Shown here one piece after another: positions 47,601 through 54,634 of a stretch of DNA of 64,000 bases; the first letter of the stretch is position 1; every line of letters starts with the position of its first letter. Origin of the DNA: an uncultured Bacteroidia bacterium (GTDB taxonomy: Bacteria > Bacteroidota > Bacteroidia > Bacteroidales > F082); assembly GCA_902770835.1 (NCBI GenBank), contig CACXUM010000005.1, positions 78,419 through 142,418 on the forward strand, written 5' to 3'. The translations under genes were made by a program, and so were the position numbers. The notes beneath the pieces are model-generated. The model was not told the origin of the DNA, ran no database searches, and worked only from the letters and a program-made list of their open reading frames with translations.

Positions 47601-49044
47601 CTGTGTTGGTGCCTCCGCTGACGCTGCCCGCCTGGATGCCGCAGTTGTAAATCTTGGTGCCGCCTTTTGCCGTGTTGGCGATGGCGCCCACATTGCCGCT
47701 GCCGCTGTAAGTAACGCTACTGACGACAACATTCTTGATCACGGCATCTTCGGCCACGCCTACCAACGCATGACCATTGAGGGTAAAGGCATTGTAATCG
47801 CCGTCGATTTGGCCTCTGAATGGGGCTTCGGCCGTGCCGATGGGCGCCGAAGAGGTGAACCCTTCGAGAAGAACATAGTGGCCATTCATATTAGTGATAT
47901 CACTTGACGAGCTGACTTCCACCACTGGATAGTAGTACGCCTCATTGGACATAAGGTAGCCAAATCTTGTAGCAATTGCCCTAATGACATCCACACCCTC
48001 AGCACTAAAGGGATTAACATACGGAGTTGAAGAAGTCGTCGCCTGCGAGCCATTGGTAGTGTAAAATATCGAAGCTCCCGCTGTGGCACAGGTGATGGTG
48101 GCAACATTGTCGTTGACTGTGATTACAGGCCTTTCGCAAACGGGGATTTCGTAGGTACTCACTATTGTGGGAAAAAAATCCGAGGGAGCCTTTGCAATGG
48201 CTTTGATGACGGTGATGGCATCTGTCAAAGTTATGGGTGTTGAATAAACCGACGAGGTCATGGTAGGCGTTGTTCCATCCGTGGTGTAATAGATGGTGGC
48301 ACCCGAAGCCGCCGTAATGGTAATGGTTCCATCGAAATTGTTGGTGATGGTCGGAGCGGCGATGGTGGCAGGTTCAAGATAGAAATTAGCGTTGCCATCA
48401 AGTGTGGGATAGATACCGATGATTCCCTTGGTGTTGGTGTAACCAGTAGGACCTCCATCCTTGCCAGAAACACCAACAAGGGCGTTGTCGTTACCGCCAT
48501 TTACAGTGAGGTAGGTTTGGAGGGTTTTTGGCTTGATATTGAAGGCCGTGCCATTGGGAATGAAAGCAAACAACATCTTGTCATCAAGCGAAGACACTCC
48601 CTCCAAGTGTACACGCATTCGGTTGGAATTGGTTGAAGTCCTGATCTGGCCGTTAAGCACTATGTATTTACCATCAAAGGCCCGTTTGATATAATAGTAG
48701 TCCTGAGTTGGGTGCTTCTCGACAATCCACACAGCTTTTTCGTTGACTTCATAAACACCGTCACGGCATTTATGCGTGGTGAGGAAAGGATTTCCATTGT
48801 CAGTGCCCGTAAAGTCATCGACCGGAGCATAATAGCACCATCCTTCCGTGGGGCAAAGGTAGTAGTTGCTGGCAGGTGTACTTGCGTTATAACCAACGCT
48901 GCCAATATAATAAATGCCGGAATAATCAGTCTGTCCCCAAGCCCAAAACGGGGCGAGGAAAAGTACGGCAATTAGTGCCAAACCGTATCTCATTCCATTA
49001 TCCGTTGCAAAATGATTTCTCTTCATAACAATAAGGTTTTTCAT
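44638..49044 (-). CDS. Secreted beta-repeat protein, first gene of the giant operon
   Basis: 1468 aa. A signal peptide lies at about residues 15-38 (LALIAVLFLAPFWAWGQ); the ATGs at 49044 and 49026 are both possible starts. Near residue 250 is a chitobiase/CHB_HEX_C-like domain (ATIYYTTDGTTPT, STPITL). Around residues 470-520 are GLUG-like repeats (NTGGLVGLIQAG, AAGIVGKNEG). The last 80 residues carry the same rungs as the downstream proteins (NGNVFGGGNE, GNIYGGGNMGLVGG) and a GN-rich end. No T9SS sorting domain is visible, so its export route beyond the periplasm is unclear. It is the first gene after the promoter at 49087. Confidence 0.85.
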   Translation of the reverse strand: MKNLIVMKRNHFATDNGMRYGLALIAVLFLAPFWAWGQTDYSGIYYIGSVGYNASTPASNYYLCPTEGWCYYAPVDDFTGTDNGNPFLTTHKCRDGVYEVNEKAVWIVEKHPTQDYYYIKRAFDGKYIVLNGQIRTSTNSNRMRVHLEGVSSLDDKMLFAFIPNGTAFNIKPKTLQTYLTVNGGNDNALVGVSGKDGGPTGYTNTKGIIGIYPTLDGNANFYLEPATIAAPTITNNFDGTITITAASGATIYYTTDGTTPTMTSSVYSTPITLTDAITVIKAIAKAPSDFFPTIVSTYEIPVCERPVITVNDNVATITCATAGASIFYTTNGSQATTSSTPYVNPFSAEGVDVIRAIATRFGYLMSNEAYYYPVVEVSSSSDITNMNGHYVLLEGFTSSAPIGTAEAPFRGQIDGDYNAFTLNGHALVGVAEDAVIKNVVVSSVTYSGSGNVGAIANTAKGGTKIYNCGIQAGSVSGGTNTGGLVGLIQAGSSVRVVNCYNFANVSGSSYAAGIVGKNEGTVASDGTVGNVRIALCMMYGNVTGATNISPVYGGVHVDNIGKYTEYNYWRYRSGLQYTELNDQLPIDEDDYLTRFPFFRHILNSHREMAAFFLFGGVMCNDMDDITNDDIAEIGHWVLKKNVATYPIIEPWPKNTQTTPTSTNNNLPSTTDDYAGKLLTEMGENGYLSVSVKIGNNTHSVSLPITDMDTLNYDFTWGKVVLPFANEFEVNTDYTKICTGWKITDFTGGTPGATSISDNNYYNVSDRNCTNKDLYSNTGFIFAQGGNYVVPYGVTGIEITANFATAFYLCDENYEIAYNGYGTADNNTAAAAGYKERTGLAGSTPNFFHGQTVHHSLNAALGQMLAKGSVHEQAVVLIGNYHWDGEAISGGLLKKGFTIMSIDADNNQEPDYALYSNNTVDRPAVPPTRYDFIAQVPLGMSSHLHGSVHYPNIPIYKPHGWFEITETSISRAAQFEIESNNFDSSDDDTRNYRCIINGGYYTQMVRSRANPCTKLKYYQIGGKAYIKEFYPGNHSAESKTNTLVPVNVTGGEIEQCFMTGYGKGKAYGKNIYFWCAGGRIHKFLGAYMEPPVQTSSNTGNNPGTVNLTAKIDHARIYRFFGGGTTSKARITGTINVTINNSFVDFYCGGPEFGDMEPGKTVTTTADTTTFREYYGAGFGGTAISYTNDKDVTTRFNSKPTWTNFSYNSNYFGQCYLNSSNTVGRLDYMEGYGIGNCYKYEYILHSRGYAVVERFYTGYASFSLAKTGPVTNTLTNCTVMRSFYGGGCQGTVDGTVTSTLTDCTIGRSAFGGGYKAVSNQVEVYSATQTDPLSTYYGESSVFSDFGPIPPSSETYTWEQGTQQQQNMADAANHIFYTSEDITLNDLGNVTGNIKITLNGNTTVNGNVFGGGNESKSLANTLVEILEHTKVLGNIYGGGNMGLVGGNTKVVVNGQPGSGQGTGSGNNPNND

Positions 49045-49086
49045 TCAACTTATTTATAAATAAAAAATTTAATAGCAAAAATCGTG

Positions 49087-49094
49087 CAAAATTA
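49087..49094 (-). promoter_or_regulatory. Candidate -7 box of the giant repeat-protein operon
   Basis: TAATTTTG on the minus strand fits TAnnTTTG, 42 bases before the first ATG (49044). A T-rich stretch precedes it; no well-spaced -33 element was seen. Confidence 0.55.
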
Positions 49095-49146
49095 GAAAAA
49101 AAAATCCAAAATAATGTATGCTTATTAGCAGTTTTTTGCCCATTAA

Positions 49147-49176
49147 GGGGGGGGTAAACTAATTGATTATCAATTA
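49147..49176. promoter_or_regulatory. G8 tract and perfect palindrome upstream of the giant operon
   Basis: A run of eight G (49147-49154) is followed by a perfect inverted repeat TAATTGAT-t-ATCAATTA (49160-49176). Both lie 50-90 bases upstream of the -7 box of the operon, in the otherwise empty stretch 49045-49346. The palindrome would suit an operator; homopolymer G tracts of this kind can vary in length. Confidence 0.4.
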
Positions 49177-49346
49177 ATTACAAACAAATTATAAAACCAA
49201 GGAAAACAAGCAATATATTTCGACCGATTTTTTCACGGAAAATGGAGGATTTTTCAATGAAAATAATGCCTTTTTAGACTTTTTTGCATTGTCACCATAT
49301 TCCCAAGTGTCAACATTATGTTTTCGCTGCTAAAACACAAGATTAT

Positions 49347-50258
49347 TCACGACTTAAGGCAGAGGCACACCAATGCCGCCAAAACCATCAACAGGGGGAT
49401 GATTTTGCTCTTGATGTTCTGCTCGTGGAAGCCGAAGATGCCGTAGATGAACGACACGACGAGGCGCACGCCGTAAAGGATGAGCGGGATGAGCACCACC
49501 ACGGCGGCCTCCTGCTTGAGGCCCGTGAGGTAGATGACATCTGCCACGGTGACAAACACCGCCATCGCCACGATGCCCCAACGCCACTCAAAGGGTTGTT
49601 TTTCCCGATTGGGCCTCCAAATGAAGCAGAAAAGTACTGCCATCATCAGGAAGTCGTAAATCGTGTACCACGCCTGAATGGTCGACGGCGAAATGCTCTC
49701 CTTGCTGAGCAAAAACTTGTCGTAAACGCCGCTTAAAGCTACCAAAACCGCCGACCCGAGCAGCATATACACCCACTTGTTCGACTTGAAATGGATGCCC
49801 TCTAACTTGCCCGAACGGTTCATAAAGTAGAACGAAATGATGGCCAAAACCACGCCAGCCCCTTGCAGCCAAGTCAGGCTCTCACGGAAAACGAAAAACA
49901 TCAGGATAACCGTGATGGCAGGCCTGAGTTGGTTGACCGGCCCGACCACGGTGATGGGCAGGTGCTTCATGGCCGAATAGCTGAACATCCATGAGCAGAG
50001 GATGAGGGCGGTTTTGCCCAATATCAACAGATGTTGCCGTGCCGTGATCGGCTCGATGAAAAGTTTCTGCATGAAATCGCCTTCGAAAAGGCCCGGATTG
50101 AAATGGGACAGCAGCACGAAAGGCAAAAACAGCAGTCCGCTGATCATGGTGCTGTAGAACAAAACGGGGATGATGGCGTTATTGACGACGGTCTGCTTCT
50201 TGAAGATGTCGTAAAAGCCCAACAAGACGGCTGAAGTCAGCGAAAGGATTACCCACAT
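49347..50258 (-). CDS. EamA/DMT-family transporter
   Basis: 303 aa from the ATG at 50258; an in-frame ATG further upstream at 50312 is excluded because the -7 box at 50282-50289 lies between them. About ten hydrophobic segments form two EamA repeats, with the conserved PITVVGPVNQLRPAITV block at the end of the first repeat. Members of this drug/metabolite transporter superfamily export varied metabolites; the substrate is unknown. It is a single gene, upstream of and co-directional with the giant operon but with its own promoter. Confidence 0.85.
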   Translation of the reverse strand: MWVILSLTSAVLLGFYDIFKKQTVVNNAIIPVLFYSTMISGLLFLPFVLLSHFNPGLFEGDFMQKLFIEPITARQHLLILGKTALILCSWMFSYSAMKHLPITVVGPVNQLRPAITVILMFFVFRESLTWLQGAGVVLAIISFYFMNRSGKLEGIHFKSNKWVYMLLGSAVLVALSGVYDKFLLSKESISPSTIQAWYTIYDFLMMAVLFCFIWRPNREKQPFEWRWGIVAMAVFVTVADVIYLTGLKQEAAVVVLIPLILYGVRLVVSFIYGIFGFHEQNIKSKIIPLLMVLAALVCLCLKS

Positions 50259-50281
50259 AGGTCGTTTATTGAAATTCGCGG

Positions 50282-50289
50282 CAAAAGTA
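50282..50289 (-). promoter_or_regulatory. Candidate -7 box of EamA gene
   Basis: TACTTTTG on the minus strand fits TAnnTTTG, 23 bases before the ATG at 50258. Confidence 0.55.
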
Positions 50290-50320
50290 TCGCTTTTTCG
50301 GCTTGCTTGCACTAAAGCAT

Positions 50321-50451
50321 GTCACAAAACTTTCAAAACCCACAAAACATTTTTCATGGAAAGTCGCCAACCGGCTCCTTTCCGGCGACGACACGGTTGT
50401 GGAGTCGCCACATTTTCAAGAAGGTTTTGAAAGTTTTGTAGGTTTTGTGAC
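50321..50451. repeat. Intergenic inverted-repeat element (131 bp)
   Basis: A 17-base perfect inverted repeat (50324-50340 with 50423-50439, ACAAAACTTTCAAAACC) and an outer 10-base one (50321-50330 with 50442-50451, GTCACAAAAC) bracket a GC-rich core. It lies just after the stop of the endonuclease/phosphatase gene. No T tract follows, so it is not a typical terminator. Confidence 0.6.
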
Positions 50452-50455
50452 AAAA

Positions 50456-51490
50456 CTATCGAATCAAATCAATGAAAACCGGCAAATGGTCACTAAATCC
50501 GCCGATGTAGCGCGGGCCAAGATAGGTGCGGAAAAGTTTCTTGCCATGATAGGTCTCGTCGTCCTCAAACAAGAAATCGGCATGGAAAATTCTCGCGCTA
50601 CCTTCCTGATAATGAAGCCCTACCCTATCGCCAATCAAACCCTCTGTTACAATAATCTGGTCAAAAACCTGCCAGTCGGCTTGATGTTTCAAGGTGCCTT
50701 CAAAACCCAAGCCCTCCGTTTTCCCAAACAAATTGACAAGGCAACCGTTCTCCATTTCTGGAGGATGCCGCGCCCGAAGCACATCGTAAACGCTTGGGTC
50801 GGTGGGACAGTCGTTCAAGTCGCCCATCATAATGATTTTGGCCTGATAGCCTTCGGGCATGGAAGCGCAAATTGAGTCGACCTTGGCACGCAAAATCGCC
50901 GCCGAGCATGAGCGTGAGCCTACCGTTTCCAACTCACCGCTATACCTTGACGGCCAATGGTTTACAAAGACATGTATCGTATCATTCTGTTTATCAATGA
51001 ATTTCGCATACAAAATATCCCTCGAATGGTAAGCCGTGTCTTCAGGATTATAATAGGGGAAAACTGCACTCTCCACCAATTGAAAATAGTCCAAAGAATA
51101 CGCTATGGCCGGGTCGATCCCACGCCTGTCGGGGCCTTCGTAATGCACAAAGCGGTAGTTGTGCTTCTTCAAGGGTGTTTGCTCGAAAACCGCGCTCAAC
51201 ACATACTCATTCTCCACCTCACACATCCCAATAATGCCAATAGGCCGATTCTCCGACATCGCCAAAATCGCCTTATACATGTTGTTCCGCTTCTTGTAGA
51301 ACCGCGCTTTCGTCCAATGCTGCATCCCGTCCTCGGTGAAGGCATTGTAGGACTTCGTGCTGTCCACAAACGGGTCGAAAAAGTTCTCCATGTTCCAAAA
51401 GGCGATGCGGATAGGCTCAGACAAAAACTGGGCTTGTGCCGAAACCGGCAGCAAGCCCAAAAGCAAAATGAATAAATAAGAAAACCTCAT
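50456..51490 (-). CDS. Exported endonuclease/exonuclease/phosphatase-family protein
   Basis: 344 aa from the ATG at 51490, which gives a signal peptide (FSYLFILLLGLLPVSAQAQ); the open frame extends to 51529. The EEP fold signatures are in order: FWNMENFFD, CEVENE, FVNHWPSR, MGDLNDCPTD and the C-terminal GGFSDHLPVF with the catalytic histidine. The family includes nucleases and phosphodiesterases; a secreted nuclease or phosphatase is likely. It starts 14 bases after the arcC stop and is probably co-transcribed with it. Confidence 0.85.
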   Translation of the reverse strand: MRFSYLFILLLGLLPVSAQAQFLSEPIRIAFWNMENFFDPFVDSTKSYNAFTEDGMQHWTKARFYKKRNNMYKAILAMSENRPIGIIGMCEVENEYVLSAVFEQTPLKKHNYRFVHYEGPDRRGIDPAIAYSLDYFQLVESAVFPYYNPEDTAYHSRDILYAKFIDKQNDTIHVFVNHWPSRYSGELETVGSRSCSAAILRAKVDSICASMPEGYQAKIIMMGDLNDCPTDPSVYDVLRARHPPEMENGCLVNLFGKTEGLGFEGTLKHQADWQVFDQIIVTEGLIGDRVGLHYQEGSARIFHADFLFEDDETYHGKKLFRTYLGPRYIGGFSDHLPVFIDLIR

Positions 51491-51504
51491 AACAAATGGG
51501 GCAA

Positions 51505-52443
51505 TCAGGCCACAATCCTCGTGCCGCAAGCAGCATCGCCCAATTTGGTAGCCTCAGTGATGATGGCCTCGTGACCCGTGGCTTCCACAAACAACACAGC
51601 GGCGCGAATCTTGGGAGCCATGCTGCCCTCGGTGAAGTGACCTTCGGCCAAATACTGCTTGGCTTCAGCAACGGTGATGGTGTCCAAAGCCTTCTCGTTT
51701 TCCTTGCGAAAATTGATGTAGACCTTCGGCACGTCGGTAAGGATGTAGAATTCGTCGGCGCCAATCTTGATGGCAGTCATGGCGGAAGCCAAGTCCTTGT
51801 CGATGACCGCCTCAACGCCCACATGCACGCCGTCCTTCTTGATGACCGGGATACCACCGCCACCAACGGTGATGACGATGTTGCCCTCGTTGGCCAAACG
51901 CTTCACCAATTCAATATTCTGAATGTCAATCGGTTTTGGCGAGGCAACCACCTTGCGCCAGCCTTTTCCTTTCGGGTCTTCCTTGTAGACGGCACCCGTT
52001 TCGGCGGCGTATTTTTCGGCTTGCTCTTTGGTGTAATACGGTCCAACCGGCTTGGTGGGATTCTTGAACATCGGGTCGTCTTTGTCGACAAGCACCTGTG
52101 TCACGAAGGTGACCACATTGCGGTCGATGTTTTCCTTCACCATCACCTTTTCGAGGCCCATCTCAATCATGTAGCCGATCTGGCCTTGGGTCTCGGCGCC
52201 ACACACGTCCATCGGCATAGCAGGCAGCCCAAACTGCTGCAAACCAGCCTCGTTTTGGAGCAACACATTGCCCACTTGAGGACCGTTGCCGTGGCCGATG
52301 ACCAAATTATAACCCTGTTTCAGGAACGGCAGCAGCGACTGGCAAGTGTCGGCCACATTCTGCATCTGTTCCTGGCATGTACCTTTCTGACCGCTTCTCA
52401 AAAGGGCGTTTCCGCCGAAAGCGATAACAGCCAATTTCTTCAT
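51505..52443 (-). CDS. arcC: Carbamate kinase
   Basis: Converts carbamoyl phosphate and ADP to carbamate, CO2/NH3 and ATP; the last step of the arginine deiminase pathway, or working in reverse. 312 aa, the family size. Motifs: FGGNALLRSGQKG at the N-terminus, IGHGNGPQVGN, VTVGGGGIPV, and ADEFYILTDVPKVYINF. The arginine deiminase and ornithine transcarbamylase genes are not adjacent. It lies 36 bases after the lipoprotein gene and 14 bases before the EEP gene, which suggests a three-gene unit. Confidence 0.95.
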   Translation of the reverse strand: MKKLAVIAFGGNALLRSGQKGTCQEQMQNVADTCQSLLPFLKQGYNLVIGHGNGPQVGNVLLQNEAGLQQFGLPAMPMDVCGAETQGQIGYMIEMGLEKVMVKENIDRNVVTFVTQVLVDKDDPMFKNPTKPVGPYYTKEQAEKYAAETGAVYKEDPKGKGWRKVVASPKPIDIQNIELVKRLANEGNIVITVGGGGIPVIKKDGVHVGVEAVIDKDLASAMTAIKIGADEFYILTDVPKVYINFRKENEKALDTITVAEAKQYLAEGHFTEGSMAPKIRAAVLFVEATGHEAIITEATKLGDAACGTRIVA

Positions 52444-52479
52444 TATTCGTTATTTAAGATTTAGTATATAAATTAAAAT

Positions 52480-52827
52480 TTATCTTCTTTGGTAGGTCAC
52501 GGAATAGCCGTCCTGACCGATGACCAATTGCTTCTCGTCAAGCGAGATAATCGTATTGGTGTCGGCGAAACTGCTTTGGACGCTTCCATTGGTCACTCCG
52601 TTGAGAATCAGTTTGTCACCGACCTTTTCCCAAGTCTTGTACTCCCTGAAGCCCGTGTTGATGGACACGACATCGCCGTTTTCGAGCAAAGTGAAGCCCA
52701 CATCGCCAATAAGACTGCCCTCAGCAGCAGGTTCAACCCAAGTTCCAACGATGGAAGGACGGGAACATGAAGCAAAAAAGAGCCCCATCACACAAGCTAA
52801 AGCAATAATTATCAAACGTTTATTCAT
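52480..52827 (-). CDS. Small lipoprotein, lipocalin-like
   Basis: 115 aa. The lipobox is LFFASC, with the lipidated cysteine near residue 21. The mature part is a short beta-barrel-like chain (SIVGTWVEP... FTLLENGDVVSI ... YKTWEKVGDKLIL), in the style of the small Bacteroidota lipocalin-like lipoproteins. The role is unknown. It is the first gene of the probable lipoprotein-arcC-EEP unit, with -7 box TACCTTTG 28 bases upstream. Confidence 0.75.
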   Translation of the reverse strand: MNKRLIIIALACVMGLFFASCSRPSIVGTWVEPAAEGSLIGDVGFTLLENGDVVSINTGFREYKTWEKVGDKLILNGVTNGSVQSSFADTNTIISLDEKQLVIGQDGYSVTYQRR

Positions 52828-52855
52828 TTCTTATATTCTTTTGAATTGGAGCGGC

Positions 52856-52863
52856 AAAGGTAG
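52856..52863 (-). promoter_or_regulatory. Candidate -7 box of lipoprotein-arcC unit
   Basis: TACCTTTG on the minus strand fits TAnnTTTG, 28 bases before the ATG at 52827. Confidence 0.55.
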
Positions 52864-53011
52864 GAATAATTTTCATAAACGAAACTATTTCAATGAATTA
52901 TTTTTTCATAGGAATCCATTTATGAGAATTCATGGCCAATTAATGGAAATTCATGTTTGCAACGAAAAATGCACATTCCGCGAACCATCATTTGTGCAAG
53001 ATTTGTGGCAG

Positions 53012-53057
53012 ATTTGTTTCCAAAACACTTGCATTTGTTTCCAAATCATTATTTTTG
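53012..53057 (+). promoter_or_regulatory. Promoter of AAA-ATPase/nuclease gene with repeated ATTTGTTTCCAAA motif
   Basis: TATTTTTG (53050-53057) is preceded by TTG (53029-53031) with an 18-base spacer. ATTTGTTTCCAAA occurs twice (53012-53024 and 53033-53045), 21 bases or two helical turns apart, overlapping the promoter; partial ATTTGTG copies lie just upstream. The layout suggests a repressor site. Confidence 0.45.
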
Positions 53058-53083
53058 CAGTCGGATTCCAACTATAGAACGCT

Positions 53084-54634
53084 ATGACTAAATATCCTAT
53101 CGGCTTACAGAATTTCCAAGGGCTTCGCGAAGACGGCTATATTTATGTGGACAAGACAGCCTTTGTGTATGAATTGGCACAAAGTGGGAAATACTATTTC
53201 CTCAGCCGTCCGCGCCGTTTCGGAAAGAGTTTGTTCCTTTCCACCATCGAAGCCTATTATCAAGGGAAAAAGGAGCTTTTCAAAGGCTTGGCATTGGAGC
53301 GGTTGGAGAAGGATTGGAAGGTTTATCCTGTGTTTCATTTGGACTTCAATACTGGTCTATATACGAATCCAGAGGGCCTAGTTTCAATTATAGACGGGCA
53401 TTTGCGTTACTTTGAAAAAAATTATGACATCGAACCAAATGGCCTTTCTTTATCGGAGCGATTTAAAGCTATTATTCGCTGCGCCTACGAACAAACAGGC
53501 CAAAAAGTGGTCATTTTGGTCGATGAATACGACAAGCCGCTCTTGCAAGCCATTGGCAACGAAGACCTTCAAAACAGTTATCGTTCCTTGTTGAAATCCT
53601 TTTACGGAGTTGCCAAAACAATGGACTGTTATATTCAAATGGCTTTCTTTACCGGAGTGACGAAATTCTCCAAAGTCAGCGTTTTCAGCGATTTGAACAA
53701 TTTGAATGACATTTCCTTAGACGAGCGTTTCGTGGAAATTTGTGGTATCACCGAACAAGAAATCCGAGCCATTTTTGACGATGATGTTGAAAAAATGGCA
53801 CTGAAACGAGGCTTGGACAAAGAAACCTGCTATTGCAAACTTAAAGAAAACTATGACGGCTATCATTTCAGGGAAGATTCCGTTGGAATGTACAATCCCT
53901 TCAGTTTGCTGAACGCCCTTCAAAAAATGGATTTCAAGGACTATTGGTTCGAGACCGGCACTCCAACTTTCCTCGTGGAAACCCTGAAACAAAACAACTA
54001 CGAACTCGAGAACATGACCCGAGAGGAGGTCACGGCAGACCTATTGGGCAGTCTTGATTCCATCGACCAAAATCCCTTGCCTCTGCTTTACCAAAGTGGT
54101 TATCTGACCATTAAGGATTACAACCCCGATTTTGGCACCTACACATTGGGGTTTCCAAATGGCGAGGTCGAAAGAGGCTTCACGAGGTTTTTGTTCAGAC
54201 ATTACGCGCCCATCAAAATTTACGAGTCCGATTCGTTTGTCAAAAACTTCACCATCGAGGTACGCAACGGCCAACCCGAGAAGTTCATGCCACGCCTTGA
54301 AGCTTTGTATGCCGGCCAAGACTATCAACTTGTCGGCGATACGGAACTATATTTCCACAATGTTACGAGCCTTGTTTTCAAGATGTTGGGGTTCTATACT
54401 GATGTGGAACGCCACACCACCAACGGACGAATGGATATGCTTGTGCAGACCAAAGACTATATCTATATCTTTGAATTTAAGATAGATAAGTCTGCTGATG
54501 AGGCTTTGAAACAGATTGAGGAAAAGCAATACGCGAAACCTTTTGAGACAGATTCGCGCAAACTTTATAAAATAGGTGTGAACTTCTCCAGCACTACGCG
54601 GCGGATTGAGGGCTGGAAGATGACCGCGTCTTAA
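53084..54634 (+). CDS. AAA-ATPase-like protein with C-terminal PD-(D/E)XK nuclease domain
   Basis: 516 aa. The N-terminal AAA-ATPase-like domain starts PIGLQNFQGLREDGYIYVDKT and has Walker A RPRRFGKSLFLS and Walker B VVILVDEYDKPLL. The C-terminal PDDEXK_9-like domain ends GRMDMLVQTKDYIYIFEFKID, with D and E-x-K in the expected positions. These proteins are abundant and multicopy in Bacteroidales, and their role is unknown; defence or mobile-element functions have been suggested for the fold. The 3' end overlaps the convergent P-type ATPase gene by 41 bases. Confidence 0.88.
   Translation: MTKYPIGLQNFQGLREDGYIYVDKTAFVYELAQSGKYYFLSRPRRFGKSLFLSTIEAYYQGKKELFKGLALERLEKDWKVYPVFHLDFNTGLYTNPEGLVSIIDGHLRYFEKNYDIEPNGLSLSERFKAIIRCAYEQTGQKVVILVDEYDKPLLQAIGNEDLQNSYRSLLKSFYGVAKTMDCYIQMAFFTGVTKFSKVSVFSDLNNLNDISLDERFVEICGITEQEIRAIFDDDVEKMALKRGLDKETCYCKLKENYDGYHFREDSVGMYNPFSLLNALQKMDFKDYWFETGTPTFLVETLKQNNYELENMTREEVTADLLGSLDSIDQNPLPLLYQSGYLTIKDYNPDFGTYTLGFPNGEVERGFTRFLFRHYAPIKIYESDSFVKNFTIEVRNGQPEKFMPRLEALYAGQDYQLVGDTELYFHNVTSLVFKMLGFYTDVERHTTNGRMDMLVQTKDYIYIFEFKIDKSADEALKQIEEKQYAKPFETDSRKLYKIGVNFSSTTRRIEGWKMTAS

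Larger units (their letters stand above)
49045..49346. other. Intergenic region upstream of the giant operon
   Basis: 302 AT-rich bases between the EamA stop and the first repeat-protein gene. It holds the -7 box, the G8 tract and the palindrome listed separately. No small gene with convincing coding features was seen on either strand. Confidence 0.6.

Noticed and set aside
49284-49736. 150-codon plus-strand open frame rich in His and Asp
   Set aside because: Antisense to the EamA transporter gene, with no recognisable domain; a shadow frame.
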